Assembly (NCBI GenBank): GCA_038496445.1
Contig: JALMLS010000305.1
Span: 1 to 64,000, forward strand
Reading direction: 5' to 3'
Length of the DNA stretch: 64,000 nt
From: Trichosphaerium sp. ATCC 40318
Lineage: Eukaryota; Discosea; Flabellinia; Trichosidae
Program-made: the position numbers and the translations under genes
The notes under the pieces: generated by a model
Databases searched by the model: none
What the model saw: the letters and a program-made list of their open reading frames with translations, nothing else
Told to the model about the DNA's origin: nothing
Shown: piece after piece, positions 1 through 11,945 of the stretch
Layout: each line of letters begins with the position of its first letter
Position numbering within the stretch: the first letter of the stretch is position 1

Positions 1-109
1 ATATAAAACGTCAGTAGGTGATGTGAAAAAAAAAGTGTAAAAGTTGTTTGACTGTTACTTACCTTAAACCACTTCCTTAATGTGATCAGTCCTATGATAT
101 AGTATAGGC

Positions 110-400
110 AATGCCTTATATATGAATTAAAATACAAGGCATATAATGCTTAAAAAAATAAGGCATAATAAAGGCATAAAGTACTTGCAATATAGGGCAT
201 TACTTGATTTTATGCAATGCCAAAAAATGCAATACAAGGCATTACCTGATTTTATGCAATGCCAAAAGATGCCCAAAAATGCCTGGTTTTAATGCCTTTT
301 TGATGAAGGCATTGCCTTTTTGTAAAAATGCCTTATTTTATTGGGCATTGCCAAATGCAAATGCCTTGATTTTGCCATCTAATGCCAAATGTTAGGAATA
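110..400. repeat. Left palindromic repeat array (GGCAT/ATGCC motifs)
   Basis: This stretch is built from the short motif AAGGCAT and its reverse complement ATGCCTT, often meeting as GGCATTGCC. One longer unit of about 46 bp, containing TGATTTTATGCAATGCC, occurs twice in tandem around 205-275. It has no convincing coding content. It lies outside the left end of the three-gene cassette and mirrors in style, not in sequence, the array at about 9900-10490. Subterminal repeat arrays of this kind are known binding sites for accessory proteins in CACTA-type elements; that role here is inference. Confidence 0.6.
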
Positions 401-420
401 TGCATCATTTTTTAAGGCAA

Positions 421-1173
421 AAACACTGTAATTACGAACCTGAGTTTGAAATTGCGCTTGTTTAATGCTCTCCGGCAAGTGTAACACAACTAATAATTTT
501 CATCACTCGTACAAACCTAAACGAGCGTTTAGTGATGTTTACACATTGTAGAATTCTTTTAGTGGAATAGCGTACCTTTACCTGTAAGAATGCCGTAAGT
601 ATAAGGTTAAGAGAGAAAGTTATACCTTAAATCAAATACGTCTAAACAGGTCTGAAGTACGTAACTAGGTATTTAACAGTATTGTATCTAAATTTTCATT
701 AGCGTTTCTCTTAAATAATACAGCACAAAGCAAAAGAAAAGGTACGTGTAAGGTTACGTAGCGTATGTGTAGTGAGTATTTTTGTGTGATGCAAAAAACC
801 TCCAATTGGAGGTTTTTTGTCATTTTTTCACCAGAGCATATTGTCGCAATGCGCTTTTTGCGCGTAATAAGCGCCATTGCGAGGGTTTACAGAAAAAAGA
901 TTCAAAAATTATTTTTGTTTTTTTGAATTGCTCTGATAAGTACCCAAACAACCATTTTCATTAAAAAACTTCATATAAGCCATTCGTGTTTTGGCGGCTA
1001 ACTGTTTTTGAGATTATTTTTTTTTTTTTGGTTTTTTCTTCCGTTGCCGCTCATTTTTGAATTTTCTTTATTTAGTACTTAACTATACCGTTGTAGGTTT
1101 CGACGCTTAGCTCATGTCCATCGTACGAAACACATCCAAGCGGTACACAGTGAGTTTTTTTGTTGGTGCTAAA
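421..1173. other. Non-coding spacer left of the element genes
   Basis: No reading frame here looks like a gene. The stretch is AT-rich and holds one notable object, the 28-bp perfect palindrome at 792-819. It probably contains the promoter and leader of the first element gene, which starts near 1174. Confidence 0.4.
792..819. repeat. 28-bp perfect palindrome
   Basis: The centre is ACCTCCAATTGGAGGT, flanked on the left by C plus A-tract and on the right by T-tract plus G, so all 28 bases are self-complementary. As RNA from either strand it would form a stem followed by U's, resembling a terminator; as DNA it could be a dimeric protein-binding site. It sits between the left repeat array and the first element gene. 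Confidence 0.8.
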
Positions 1174-3988
1174 ATGAGGTGTAGAAAGCGAGTTTCAAGA
1201 TCCAACTCCCCCAAAACACGATCGAAAAAACCACGCATACAAGATCTAAAGGTAACGTGTCAAGTAGATGATATAAACTCCAAGGTACGGTGACATGTTT
1301 TATTATAAACGTCAAAATCTTAATTATTTTCTTCAGACAGCAAATGCAAAGAACCGCGATCAATTTACAATACAAAGAGACAAGATTAAAAATGCTATCA
1401 TTAATCTCAAAAGTTTATTAGAAGTTACAGTGGCAAATGGAGGCGCGAAAATATTAGAAGAGCCATGGGCAAAAAATTAAACTTAAAAGCAACGTTATTG
1501 TCCAAAACACATACAGAGTGGATAGTACAAAGTGTGTTGCCTGCAAATATAAAATCGCCAACTGCAAACACAGTAAAAAAGCTTAATCAGGTACGAGAAG
1601 TCTCTTTACATCAAGCTTTTCTTATTTTTTTCCAATACAGGTGAAACGTAAAGCTGAGAAGCACAATATATCTGGTGCTGCCTTGGTGCGTATGGCTTTG
1701 ATTGTACGAAACAAAAGGCAACAAGGTAAGCATATATTACCAATCAACAACTTATTGTTATTGTAGCTAACAAAAGGCGTTCTGTTGTTCCTTATGGCAC
1801 GTTAAAATCGAGCATTATGCCAAAAGATATAACCATGGCATTTGATTATCTCAAGTGCAACACAATGCCTACTTTAACTCATTTTCAAGAAGGTACAGAT
1901 AAAACAAATACAATGACACGATTACCCTCTAATGTATTATACAAGAGAATGAAGAAACAGCTCACGACAACATTAAAAGTGTTACTATCAAAAACACTTT
2001 TAATTCTACAAAGCTGAATATAGATTGGAGAGGATCTGTATCACAATTGTGGCTTACAACATATGTTATACCTGACGAACTGTTGTTTGTGTGTAGACAA
2101 TTTGCTGGACAATTCAAAAATGATCTCAAACACACGGTACACAAATCCATTGTCTTAACCACGTGTTTACTTTGTTAGTTTTGGTCTAAGCCCGGTGATT
2201 TGTGGGAAGCAAACATTATGAGGAGGTATAAGACCCAAAATTATGGTAAAGTTGTTTGTGTTACCCCATATTCTGGTAAGTTGCTTATTTGTTTGGTATC
2301 GTGATTAACATCAACCATAAAGATAAGTTTTGTGGCAACTCTGAGGTTAAGATACCCATTCAACTAAATGAAGCCAAGTGAAATCAATTATTGCCTATTA
2401 TAAATGCTCATCACAACATTACAACCAACACAAAAGCTTTAAATGACAGTGAAATTGCGGACATGGTCATAGAGTTAAAGGTGAGTTTATACAAAAAAAT
2501 GGTGTTTGCAATGGTTAAATGTAGTTGTTTATAGGAGTGGCTTACAGGCAAATCAAGCTTAAGAATGCATAGTGATGGAGACAAAGGCCAATTGCATAGC
2601 GGCTCTGGTATAACATGTTTTGGTTTTGCTTTGAAGGATGGTAAAAAAGAAAAACTTGATAAAACCATAATCATTCAAACAAGCACGTGCTTTATATTTA
2701 TTTTGTAGTATGGTAATATTTACTTTAGATTCTGAAAAGTTTAAGGTTAATGGCACTAACTTTGTGTGGGCCTTAAGCAACATTGACCCTCCATCAGCTG
2801 ATGTCCAAAATGATGGCGATGGATTTGGTCCAGGGGTAGTGCGACATTCTGTTGAAGTTGTGGTGCCTAAAGGAGTCCGTTACTTTTCTTTAATTGTTAG
2901 ACATTTCATTCGGACTCTGCCTGAAATAAGTGACCTTGCTATTGCAAAACAGAAGCGTTTGGTGGGGTTGTCTTCCAAAAGCTATGCTAAACACACCAAA
3001 TTGAAACACTCTCTATATGTTTGTCCACAAAACCTGCGCTATAAAGCCAACAACCACTTTCTTCTATCTTCTTCTTATAAATTACCTCAAGATGATGATA
3101 AAGAAACAATCATACACCCTGGAACTCTGTTAATTTACAATTTACCTGGGTGCGTTTATTTGTAATTGCATAGTTGATTTAATATTCTTTTCAAGCTTGT
3201 GTGAAATGGGTTTGATTGCTTCTTATCAAAGAACTTTTCAAGGACATACAGGAGTAGGATTAAAAGTGGTAGTTAAAAAAGAGTGTGTTGCCAAAGAGTA
3301 CATCAAGACTTTACTCAGTTACATTTAATGTTATTGCAGATATTTTTCAAGTGATTGGGCGGTTGTATACTCTACTGCAACAGAAATATCTCAAGATAAT
3401 GTTAGTGCGCTCATTAAAAAGTCACTGTATTTGCAACGGAATGTCGACAATGAAGATGAAGGTTGTACTTTTTTTATAACCCCCTGCACTCTATTAAAAC
3501 AACATGTTGATGTTGATTATGATTCACTGGGCTGTACGAGCTTGACATAGACTTATGTTTTGTTGACATTGTATTGTAGGCGCCCGTCAACTTGGAATTG
3601 TGTCAAGGTGGTATGTTCATGGCTTTCTTTATTATGGAAAACAGCCTGTTGTGGTTTTTAGAAAAATCAAACGGCTAGGAAATAATCTCTCTCTTCACCT
3701 CAATTGCAAGTGCTGCACACTGCGTCCATTATTCTTGAATATATTTAGTGATGTACCTTCTGACAAGAACATGTCTGATGAAGATATAATAACTAAAGAA
3801 AGTTTTCATTGGAATACAATCAAACAATTAGATGGTACGATTTTTTTTTTTGCAACTTTTTTTTCTAATGCTCCTTTTATTACAGTATTACCCACACTAG
3901 TAAATCAGTTTGCTTACACCGGAAAGCTATCCAAAGAAGACAAAAGAAAATGTGATTGTACGTTGGTTGTAAGAGTATTAAACGTCTA
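1174..3988 (+). CDS. Element gene A, large protein of unknown function
   Basis: I do not recognise this product. An ATG at 1174 opens a very basic N-terminus (RKRVSRSNSPKTRSKKPR), then a GTACGG donor near 1285 joins an exon reading TANAKNRDQFTIQRDKIKNA. Open segments continue through about 1480-1720, 1760-1890, 1950-2140, 2160-2275, 2450-2640, 2705-3150, 3230-3270, 3340-3550 and 3580-3988, most separated by 40-60 nt introns with GTAC or GTGA donors and TAG or CAG acceptors. Recognisable stretches include LRMHSDGDKGQLHSGSG and YFSLIVRHFIRTLPEISDLA. The terminal exon runs to a TAA at 3986-3988. It lies 103 bp upstream of the transposase gene on the same strand, which suggests an accessory protein of the same element. 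It could be two genes, because the joins near 1440-1480 and 2380-2450 are not resolved. Confidence 0.55.
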
Positions 3989-4091
3989 AATTGTTTTATA
4001 GGTTTAGATAAATTGTGTAGGAAACAATAAATAAATTTATGCTCATTAAGTGGAGTTTTTTTTCCTTAATTGTAATCAACAACAAGCAACA

Positions 4092-7000
4092 ATGGCTAAC
4101 GTGTATTGTGACGCTTGTAAGACATGGTATACATGGAGACATTATCATTACAGGCACTTAAAATCTAATAAACATACAACGGCGACCATAAAGCTAGGTA
4201 CATGTACAAAATACCTCAAATGTACTTAGTTAATTATAGGAATGGGCAAGCGGAATAGAGACTTTTCTCAAGGAAACAACAATAACATTGGCAAAGCAAA
4301 GAAACGGATTAGAACTCATGATATTAATTTGGGAGATTCAGCAAATGCCAGTGAAAGTGTCGACCATCTGCTTGCTTTTAATCTAAATACTGATTGTGAT
4401 GCCAATAGCAATGCAATAAGTCACAACAGTGACTCTGAAAGTCAAAGTAGTGTGGACAGTGGATTTAATGGCACTGGTGATGAGAGCAATGAAAGCAGTG
4501 TCAGCGACGGGTTTGAGGAACCAGTTTATTTAAGAGATGACAATACAAAGCTACCTTTAACAGATCTTCCTCACTTTTTAAGTGTTGGTGGTGAGGCTAT
4601 GCGCAGTGGTGAGTTAACAGTAGCAATTAGTGTAGCATTAATTTGTTTGTTAAAGAATTCGGGCAGTTGTCTGATGAGCAATGGAAAAAAGAACAAAGGC
4701 CTCCAGATTTTGAGCCAAGTGATGACTTTAACTCTGCCTCTCCTCAACAAAAGCTTGGTTATTTGTTGTTTGCGCTAAAGTTGGAACACAAGCTGTCTTT
4801 GGTTTTGTGTAAAAAAATTTTAGAGCTGTTCAACACTGCCTTGGTTCTTTTTGGACTTGACGCTAATGGTACGTAACATGCCACATTGTGATTATCTCTT
4901 ATGTTGGGTTTGTTAGGCACTGTGTCTGTTTCTGTGAACACATTGTTGAAAGAAATTGCTACAAAAGTACATTTACCAGTCGTATGTGCCTTTGTCCTTG
5001 CTTATTGTTTTACATTAGTTTTTGCCTCAATTTCCACCTGAAATAATATCAGTGGACAAAAAAACCAAGTCAGACAAAGTTGTATACACGACACAAGTTC
5101 CTTTTTACTCTCCATCAGAGCATATCAAAAGAGTGTTGTATTATTTGCCCACAAGAAACAGCATCGCTGAATGTATAACTGATGGACCATCCACAATGCA
5201 CACACACTATGAAGATGGAACTACAAAAGCAGAGAAGGTGTACAAAGGTCCAGAAACTGGGACCAATGTGAAAAAAGTGTTCGCAGATGTACTTGACATT
5301 TATGAGGCAGACAAAAACAACACTATTTTACTCCCAGGTATACTATACTTTATCTTTTGATTGTTTACTCACTGTTAATAAATAGCATATATAAGCAAGG
5401 ATGATTTTACATACGATAAAAAAGACAGTTTGGGACCTTTGTATATGGTTGTTTGGAATTTGCCTAACAGTGCCAGTGCTACTGGAAAAATGTTGTTGGC
5501 TGTGCTACCAAAGTGTTTGCATGAAGAAGATCTTTTGGAACATGTTGTAAATGATTTTTTAAAGGTGTACAATGGCATGAGATGTTACATAAAAAGTGAA
5601 CAAAAGGTACGGGCCAATTTTATTGGGTTTTTTTTACAATTTAATCCAAAAAATAGTACTTCACAGTGTATTTGAGGTTGTCTAAGATATTGGGTGATTC
5701 ACCAGGCTCAAATAGATTGATATGTACAAAATCCTTCACTATTGATCAACTTATGTTACTTTTAGCAATGAGGAGTCCAACATCTCATTATCCTTGCCGA
5801 ATATGTAGAGTGCCAAAAAATGCCTTTCAATTAATTACAGAAGACAATGAGATTGTAACAGCCACAAGAAACACACTCCAAATCCTCACCATGGCACATG
5901 AACACTCATATAGTGATCATATTAAAGATTGTTTTAGCATTCACAGGCAGGTGAGCAACAACCCACAAATTTAGTTTTACTTTAGATTAACTGGTATTTT
6001 TTTTTCTTTTAGTCTCCGTTCAGTAAGCTGTTGAACCATCACTTTGACTTTTTTTTGGATTCTCCATATTGTCCATTTCATAACATCATATTGGGCATAG
6101 CTAAAAATGTGTTGGATGCGGCATTGGCTAAAATGCAAGAGCTGCAACCCAAAGAAACATTTAAAAAAACTCTAAATCGTAGAATCAAGTATGTTAGAAA
6201 ACAAAATACAGGGTTAGGAAAGTACGTACATGTTGTTGTCTTGATGTATTGATTCAAAGTCTTATTAGAATGAAGGCAGTGTGGAATAATACAGGATGTT
6301 TAGTATCTGAGAGTTGGGATGGAACAGACATGAGAACCTTTTTGAAAATGTCTGCTCTGGTTTTTCGCCACATTTTACCTGATGACCTCATGTCAATGTG
6401 GTACCTTTCTATTTCTCTTTGTGTGGCCCTTTTATTGACCAATTTAAAGGAAGCATTTATTGGCTTTTGTAGTATTGACACAAAGAGATTTTATGTCAGA
6501 ACGTCAAGTCAAAAGTGTTACGGTCAAATACAAAAACTTATTGAATGAAATAAAGCTCAGTTTACCTGGTACTGTTTGCAATTTGCTTTTTTTGTATGTG
6601 TCTGATCATTGACAACTTATTAGATCTAAATTTAGACACAACAAACTTTCACGTGCCTTACCACTATGAATACATGATTAAACGATTTGGAGTTTTTAAA
6701 CACTTTAGGTACACTTTTATGAAGTGGTTGTGATTAACTACATTATTAGCACTTATGCATGTGAATCTAAGCATGCCACCATCAAAAAATGGAAGTTGTC
6801 GTCCAAGAACCATGACAAAATAAAGTGCATGAAATGTTCCGTTTTCAACATACCAACAAAGCATAGGGACATAGTAGACAAAGAAATACCGTGGTTAATG
6901 CTATCATATATTGGCAAGTTTGATGCCCTTTGCACTTCCGTGCTACATGATCAATACAAAGATAACATTGAATTGTCAAGGAAAGTGATCACTCCTCCAT

Positions 7001-7635
7001 TTTACAAAAGACCAAAGGCACACTGGATTTTACGTAAGCAATGCAAACAAAAAAATTTACATCTCACTTTGTTGTTAGGCAACAAAAGATGTGTTAGAGA
7101 GTTATGCCACATGGAAAAATTAGCATTTGAAGCCACATTCCCTGCTGATACTAGAAGACTTATGTCAGAACCGTTTGTTTCCTATAACTCTGTAACAACG
7201 GAAAATCTGACAATGAAGCTTTCTGTCTCAAATGAAACTCTTTTTAAATCATGGAGACCGGCAAAGAGAGAAACTAAAAAAGACTGCATATATGTTAAAA
7301 CTCAAGCCATTTATCAAAGCATCACTGACAACAATCAGGTGTTTGTATTTGGAGAGTGAGCTGTTTGTAGTAGTGCAACAACTAATTTACTCATGTAATT
7401 CTAGGTACTTTACTTTAAAAAACCCAAACAGCCCATACGATGCCAACAGTGAGCTATTGACGTGCAAAACCTTCCCTTCTTGCTTTTGAAACACTAACTT
7501 TGTTGTAGCGTTGAATTTGCTGACACAATAGCATGTGTACCACTAAAAAATGTGTACAAGCTAGCGCAAGTATGTACAACCAGTGACGATGGAGAGCACC
7601 TCATTAACTACTATCACTTTGCCATCCCTTCCTAA
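4092..7635 (+). CDS. tnp2/CACTA-like transposase with N-terminal zinc finger
   Basis: The ATG at 4092 begins a U1-C/C2H2-like zinc finger (CDACKTWYTWRHYHYRHL, then a second His in SNKH). A GTACAT intron (4198-4239) joins in frame to a Ser/Asp/Asn-rich acidic linker. Downstream blocks match the tnp2 family: a paired-Cys motif HYPCRICRVPKNAF (about 5795-5825), CPFHNIILGIAKNVL (about 6070-6115) in the position of the family's D-x-x-H...LGxxK motif, SWDGTDMRTFLKMSALVF (about 6312-6365), and, after splicing across 6720-6750, YACESKHATIKKW, equivalent to the family's RFEAKH block. About twelve short introns are present. An intron from 7340 to about 7405 and another near 7452-7510 join to a last exon ending with TAA at 7633-7635. 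The tnp2 assignment rests on ordered motifs, not a search. Frames look intact, so the gene may be functional. Confidence 0.75.
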
Positions 7636-7701
7636 AATACTCCGCATTCATCATTGTAGTCAATTAAATTAGTAAATTTTTAACAATTTTTTAAACTCAC
7701 C

Positions 7702-9900
7702 ATGTCTGCTGAGCCGCCATCAAAGAAGCAAATGAACGAGGAAAATTTGAAAGCACTGGTTCAGTACGCTTTTTCTTGTTATTATTTTGCCAGTTATTAA
7801 TTACAGTTTAGAAAGCTTGCACATCACGTTCGAGCCTTAGAACAGGATGTGAAGACAATAAAGCAAAATTTTGGAATGACCACAAATCAATCCAAGCCGG
7901 AGATTGCCACTACAAACGTGCGCTACCACTTGTTTTTGTATTAAAAACCACACTAATAATGCAATAGTCGGAAGTTGGTGTTATTGCTCAAAGACTTTAT
8001 TTAGAGGCCGGAGCTCTTAGTTCCAGTGCTAAAAAAAAAACATGGGAAGCATTTAAAACCACGTGGAGAACAAACCCAAAATTTGCAAAATGTGACTTGA
8101 ACTACTCTCAAGTTAACAATGACTATTTGCTAACTACAAGGACTTTTAAAGCATACGTGAGCAGGTATTTGGTAGAAATAAAATCCAAAATTCCACAAAT
8201 TTCAAAGGCTTCTGTTGGTACGTAAAGCATAAACAACTTAGCGTTTAATGTCTAACCTGTTATTAGTTGCTATTTTTAATTTAGCACTTCAAAACAAAGT
8301 GTTTCATTTTAAAATTCCTTTTACAATCACCGTGGCTTTAAAAGAAATGGTACAAGGATGGGTACGAATTTACCTTTGTTTTTTTTTATTTATTTGTGAT
8401 TTAATATTGTTCAGATTACAGAATACTACACGCTCACAATGGATGCTTTACAAAATAAGCATGGAAAATATCAACAAACTGGCCACAATTACTTTACAAC
8501 AAATGGACATTACAAACACATGTGCGGCTTTTATTTTTCACGTGTTTTTTTTCTTCTTTTTTTTTCCCTCTCATGCTTGTTGTAGCGACACATTTATTGA
8601 TGATTCAGAAGGTGATATGGATATAGCTGATATAATAAATTTATTAGAAACCACAAATTCAAGTGCCGAGGAAAGTGAACAAAGTAATAACATTGTCGAC
8701 AAACGTGTTGTGAATATGGATGCCAATACTACTGGTACGGCTGATTTCTTTGCTTTTATTCACAGTTGACACAATGTAGGTCTTGAAAAAGAGAATGAGG
8801 AAGCACCTGTAGAAAAAAAAAAGAAAGAGCAGCTATTGCTAAATGATGTAGTTTCAGTGCGAGATCTCAAGTTTAAGTTTAAAGATTTTATATGGTTGTT
8901 CACCTCAGATGGTACACCGAATGCACGTCAAATGGATGCTTATATGAATTTGGCGAAAATAGCAAGGTACAGTGTTGATTGCATTTGATGAAGCTAACGG
9001 GATTTTTTTGATAGCAAAAAAAAAGGTACATTGCATTCCTTTTTTTTTTTTGTTAACAATTCAAGATTACTACCACAAAGTCACAGTGATTGGTTTAAAG
9101 CAAGACTTACCGGCTGTTTCTTCAATGGTACATGTATTGGTAGGTATTGTGCTAAATAGCTTTAGGACGTTGAGTTGAAGAGCCATTCCGTGTTTGCCTT
9201 GATTCCTTTTTACAAGAATTCGGAAAATCATTTTATTGTTTTTGACTCAATCGCCGACATAGAAGATGACTTTTATACCTCTAACATGTACTTTTCTTTT
9301 ACTATGCTACAGTGTATTGTTTTTACTATTTTTTAGTGCTTGGTTTTCTATTGTTGCAAGCTCTGACAGCATTTACACATACTGTAAGTAGACATTGGGA
9401 GGTTCTTTTTCCTTATCTCAAATGCTTTAGGTCCAAGTGCAAATGTAGATGAAATACTTGGCTTTGAAACCAGCATCGCCAATTATAAAAAAGTTGTGCC
9501 GGCATCTATTGATTTGCCAACATGTAAGGTATTAGGAGGTTCAATTGAAAGCTGTAGAGATAGCTCAGAGATGGTGGCAAGATACGTGATAAAAGCCGCA
9601 TTGATTGAAAAAAAACAAGTGCTCTCACAAACTTTGGCAAAGTGTTAATTGTTTCATAGGATGATAAATCAATAGTTTTGACGAGGATAAAGGCAAATCA
9701 TAAGAAAACTTTGAGCAAAAAAGCTTTATTGCAACTGTTTCGGGAATTGCACTATGACTCCAAGGCTGACAAATTAGCTACGCATTTTCTCTCTTGTAAG
9801 TTTGCTTACAATTTTTTATCTAACAAAAATATTAGTTAAAAATCAAATAGGCCTTCATTCCATTGACGATGTAGCTTTGTGTGAATATTTGGAGTTTTAA
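7702..9900 (+). CDS. Element gene C, coiled-coil accessory protein
   Basis: This starts 66 bp after the transposase stop with MSAEPPSKKQMNEENLKALV. A GTACGC intron (7764 to the TAG near 7810) leads into a short coiled coil, LAHHVRALEQDVKTIKQNF, then a basic segment (KKKTWEAFKTTWRTNPKFAK, about 8030-8090). An Asp/Glu-rich middle (about 8610-8740) follows, and later exons include HSVFALIPFYKNSENHFIVF (about 9185-9245) and a segment near 9430-9640. The gene ends at TAA 9898-9900, just before the right repeat array. I recognise no family. Its position, coiled coil and basic/acidic layout recall the second, DNA-binding protein of CACTA elements (TNPA-like), but that is an analogy from position and composition only. 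Confidence 0.6.
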
Positions 9901-10490
9901 ACAATATCGTATAGGATTTTTGGTATTTATGGTATTTTATACTGTGTTTTGTAGTATAATAAACTGGTGTTTTTGGTTATTTATGGTATACAATACCAAG
10001 TTTCATGGTATAATATACCACTGTTTGTGGTACAAAGTACCAAGTTTTATGGTATAATATACCACTGTTTATGGTACAAAGTACCAAGTTTCATGGTATA
10101 ATATACCACTGTTTGTGGTACAAAGTACCAAGTTTCATGGCATAATATACCACTGTTTGTGGTACAAAGTACCAAGTTTTATGGTATAATATACCATTGT
10201 TTATGGTACAAGATACTAAGTTATGTAGTATATTATACTATGATTTGTGGTATAAGATACTGCTGTTTATGGTACACAATACTAAGTTATATAGTAGAAT
10301 TATACCATATAATGCATTTTTTCAGGTGAAAAAATATGGTATAAATTCGCACTTTCTACTGTATATTTATGGTATAATTTGGCTGTTTCATGGTATAAAT
10401 CCTTAGATTTATGGTATATTATACTGGAATTTGTGGTATAAAATTGGAATCAATGGTATAATTATACCACAAATTCATGGTATCTACCAT
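9901..10490. repeat. Right palindromic array with 44-bp tandem units
   Basis: Five near-identical 44-bp units start at 10007, 10051, 10095, 10139 and 10183. Each unit holds two short hairpin motifs 22 bp apart: GGTATAATATACC and GGTACAAAGTACC. Degenerate GGTATA/TATACC copies extend left to about 9910 and right to about 10490. No gene is supported inside. The array begins directly after the stop codon of element gene C, so it is likely the right subterminal region of the element. Confidence 0.85.
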
Positions 10491-11414
10491 AAAAACAGCT
10501 CGAGAATTTTAGACCTGTTTACAAACGCATTAATTATTGTTCAGGCTCTCAAAACCAAATGCGATCAAATTACTTCTTTCGTTTATGAAAACACGATGTA
10601 TTTAACTTGTACGTATTATTTAGGATGTTTGTATTTTGTAATGATCAATAAATAAAATGACTTTGCATTAAATCTGAACCAAAGTATCGAATAATATTTT
10701 GTGTAATTTATAAAGTATTTTTTATTGAAATCTACAAAAAATACATTAAGAAATGCTATAAAGAATACATAGAGAATTTTATATAAAATACATACACAAT
10801 TCCAAAAGTAATACTCTAAGAATTCTATGAGTAATACTTATGGAATTTTATATAAATTCAATGGGAATTAAGGAAGAGTTTTTCCGTCTACTTTTCCCAT
10901 AGAAAAACAGGGTGAATTACTTAAAAATTCCCATTTCTATTTTACTACTGTTCAACCAACCAAATAACCATTTTTTATATTATCTTTCCTTGCTTTTTAT
11001 CTTTTACAAATAAAATCAATTAATTAAAGCATATAACTTGATTACTGTTATATATTAGCCATCAATTGAAATATTTTATATTTTTTTTCAAATACAAATA
11101 GAGAGCCTTGATACCAAGCATACCCATGTGCTTTTTTTTATATATAATATGTATTTTTATACTTTAAAACATGCATACTATTGGCATATAACATCAATAT
11201 CATGTTTAAAATACTACATGGCCACTTACAAGCCTGTAAAAGTAAAAGTTGCCAAAACTTACTTTTTTTGGAAATTCGTCCCTTATTTGGAAGTTTTTGG
11301 CAGTCATAAACGTCTAAATTTGGAAGTTTTTGGACAATTTGTCTTAATAAGAAAGTTTTTGGCATGTACAGCATGTAAACTTACTAAATTAGGCGATAAT
11401 AAGCCATAATATAA
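10491..11414. other. AT-rich non-coding spacer
   Basis: Very AT-rich sequence with scattered imperfect repeats such as AATACAT and AGAATTCTA. The short open frames look random and carry no splice pattern or motif. No clear element end or target-site duplication could be fixed by eye here. Confidence 0.4.
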
Positions 11415-11640
11415 AACCCTAACCCTAGTTTAGGTAACCTTAACTCTAATTCACTTCTAGGGCATAACCCTAATTACTGTTAATGTTGGCTAGGGTTAGG
11501 GTTTGCATGTTTTCTTCCTATTAGGGCTAGGGTTAGGTTTACAACCCTAGCCACATTAGGCATAGTACAATTTTGTATTAGGGCTAGGGTTAGGGGCGGT
11601 TTTGAACCTACAAGCCCTAGTTAGAATCAGGGTTAGGGCT
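11415..11640. repeat. Degenerate telomere-like TTAGGG/CCCTAA block
   Basis: The block opens with AACCCTAACCCTAG and later contains GGCTAGGGTTAGGG several times, so both orientations are present within about 225 bp. The copies are interrupted rather than a perfect array. The hexamer equals the common eukaryotic telomere repeat, so this may be an interstitial telomeric remnant or simply a local CTAGGGTTAGGG family repeat. Confidence 0.6.
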
Positions 11641-11945
11641 TGTCCAAAAGTATTTTTCTACAATTAACCTGTAAGTTATTGACAGCACTGTAACCAAAAA
11701 CAGCATAACCAACAACCATTTTGCTGCACATTGCATACCAACAACTTTTTTACTTGTCTACACAGCTAGAAGTTTGTGCTCATAAAGTTTAACAAAGTTT
11801 AAGACAAGTTAATGTACAATTCCAAGCTCATCTTAGTGGTTACTTCTCAATCAAAACACTTGAAACAATAGCAGCTTATTATTTAGGTGCTTTAGTTTAG
11901 GATGTATATGATAAATGATAAATAATTATGTTTATTCTATTGAAG

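Noticed and set aside
204-395. 63-residue frame in the left repeats
   Set aside because: Consists only of the translated GGCAT/ATGCC repeat, rich in Cys, Asn and Ala by motif.
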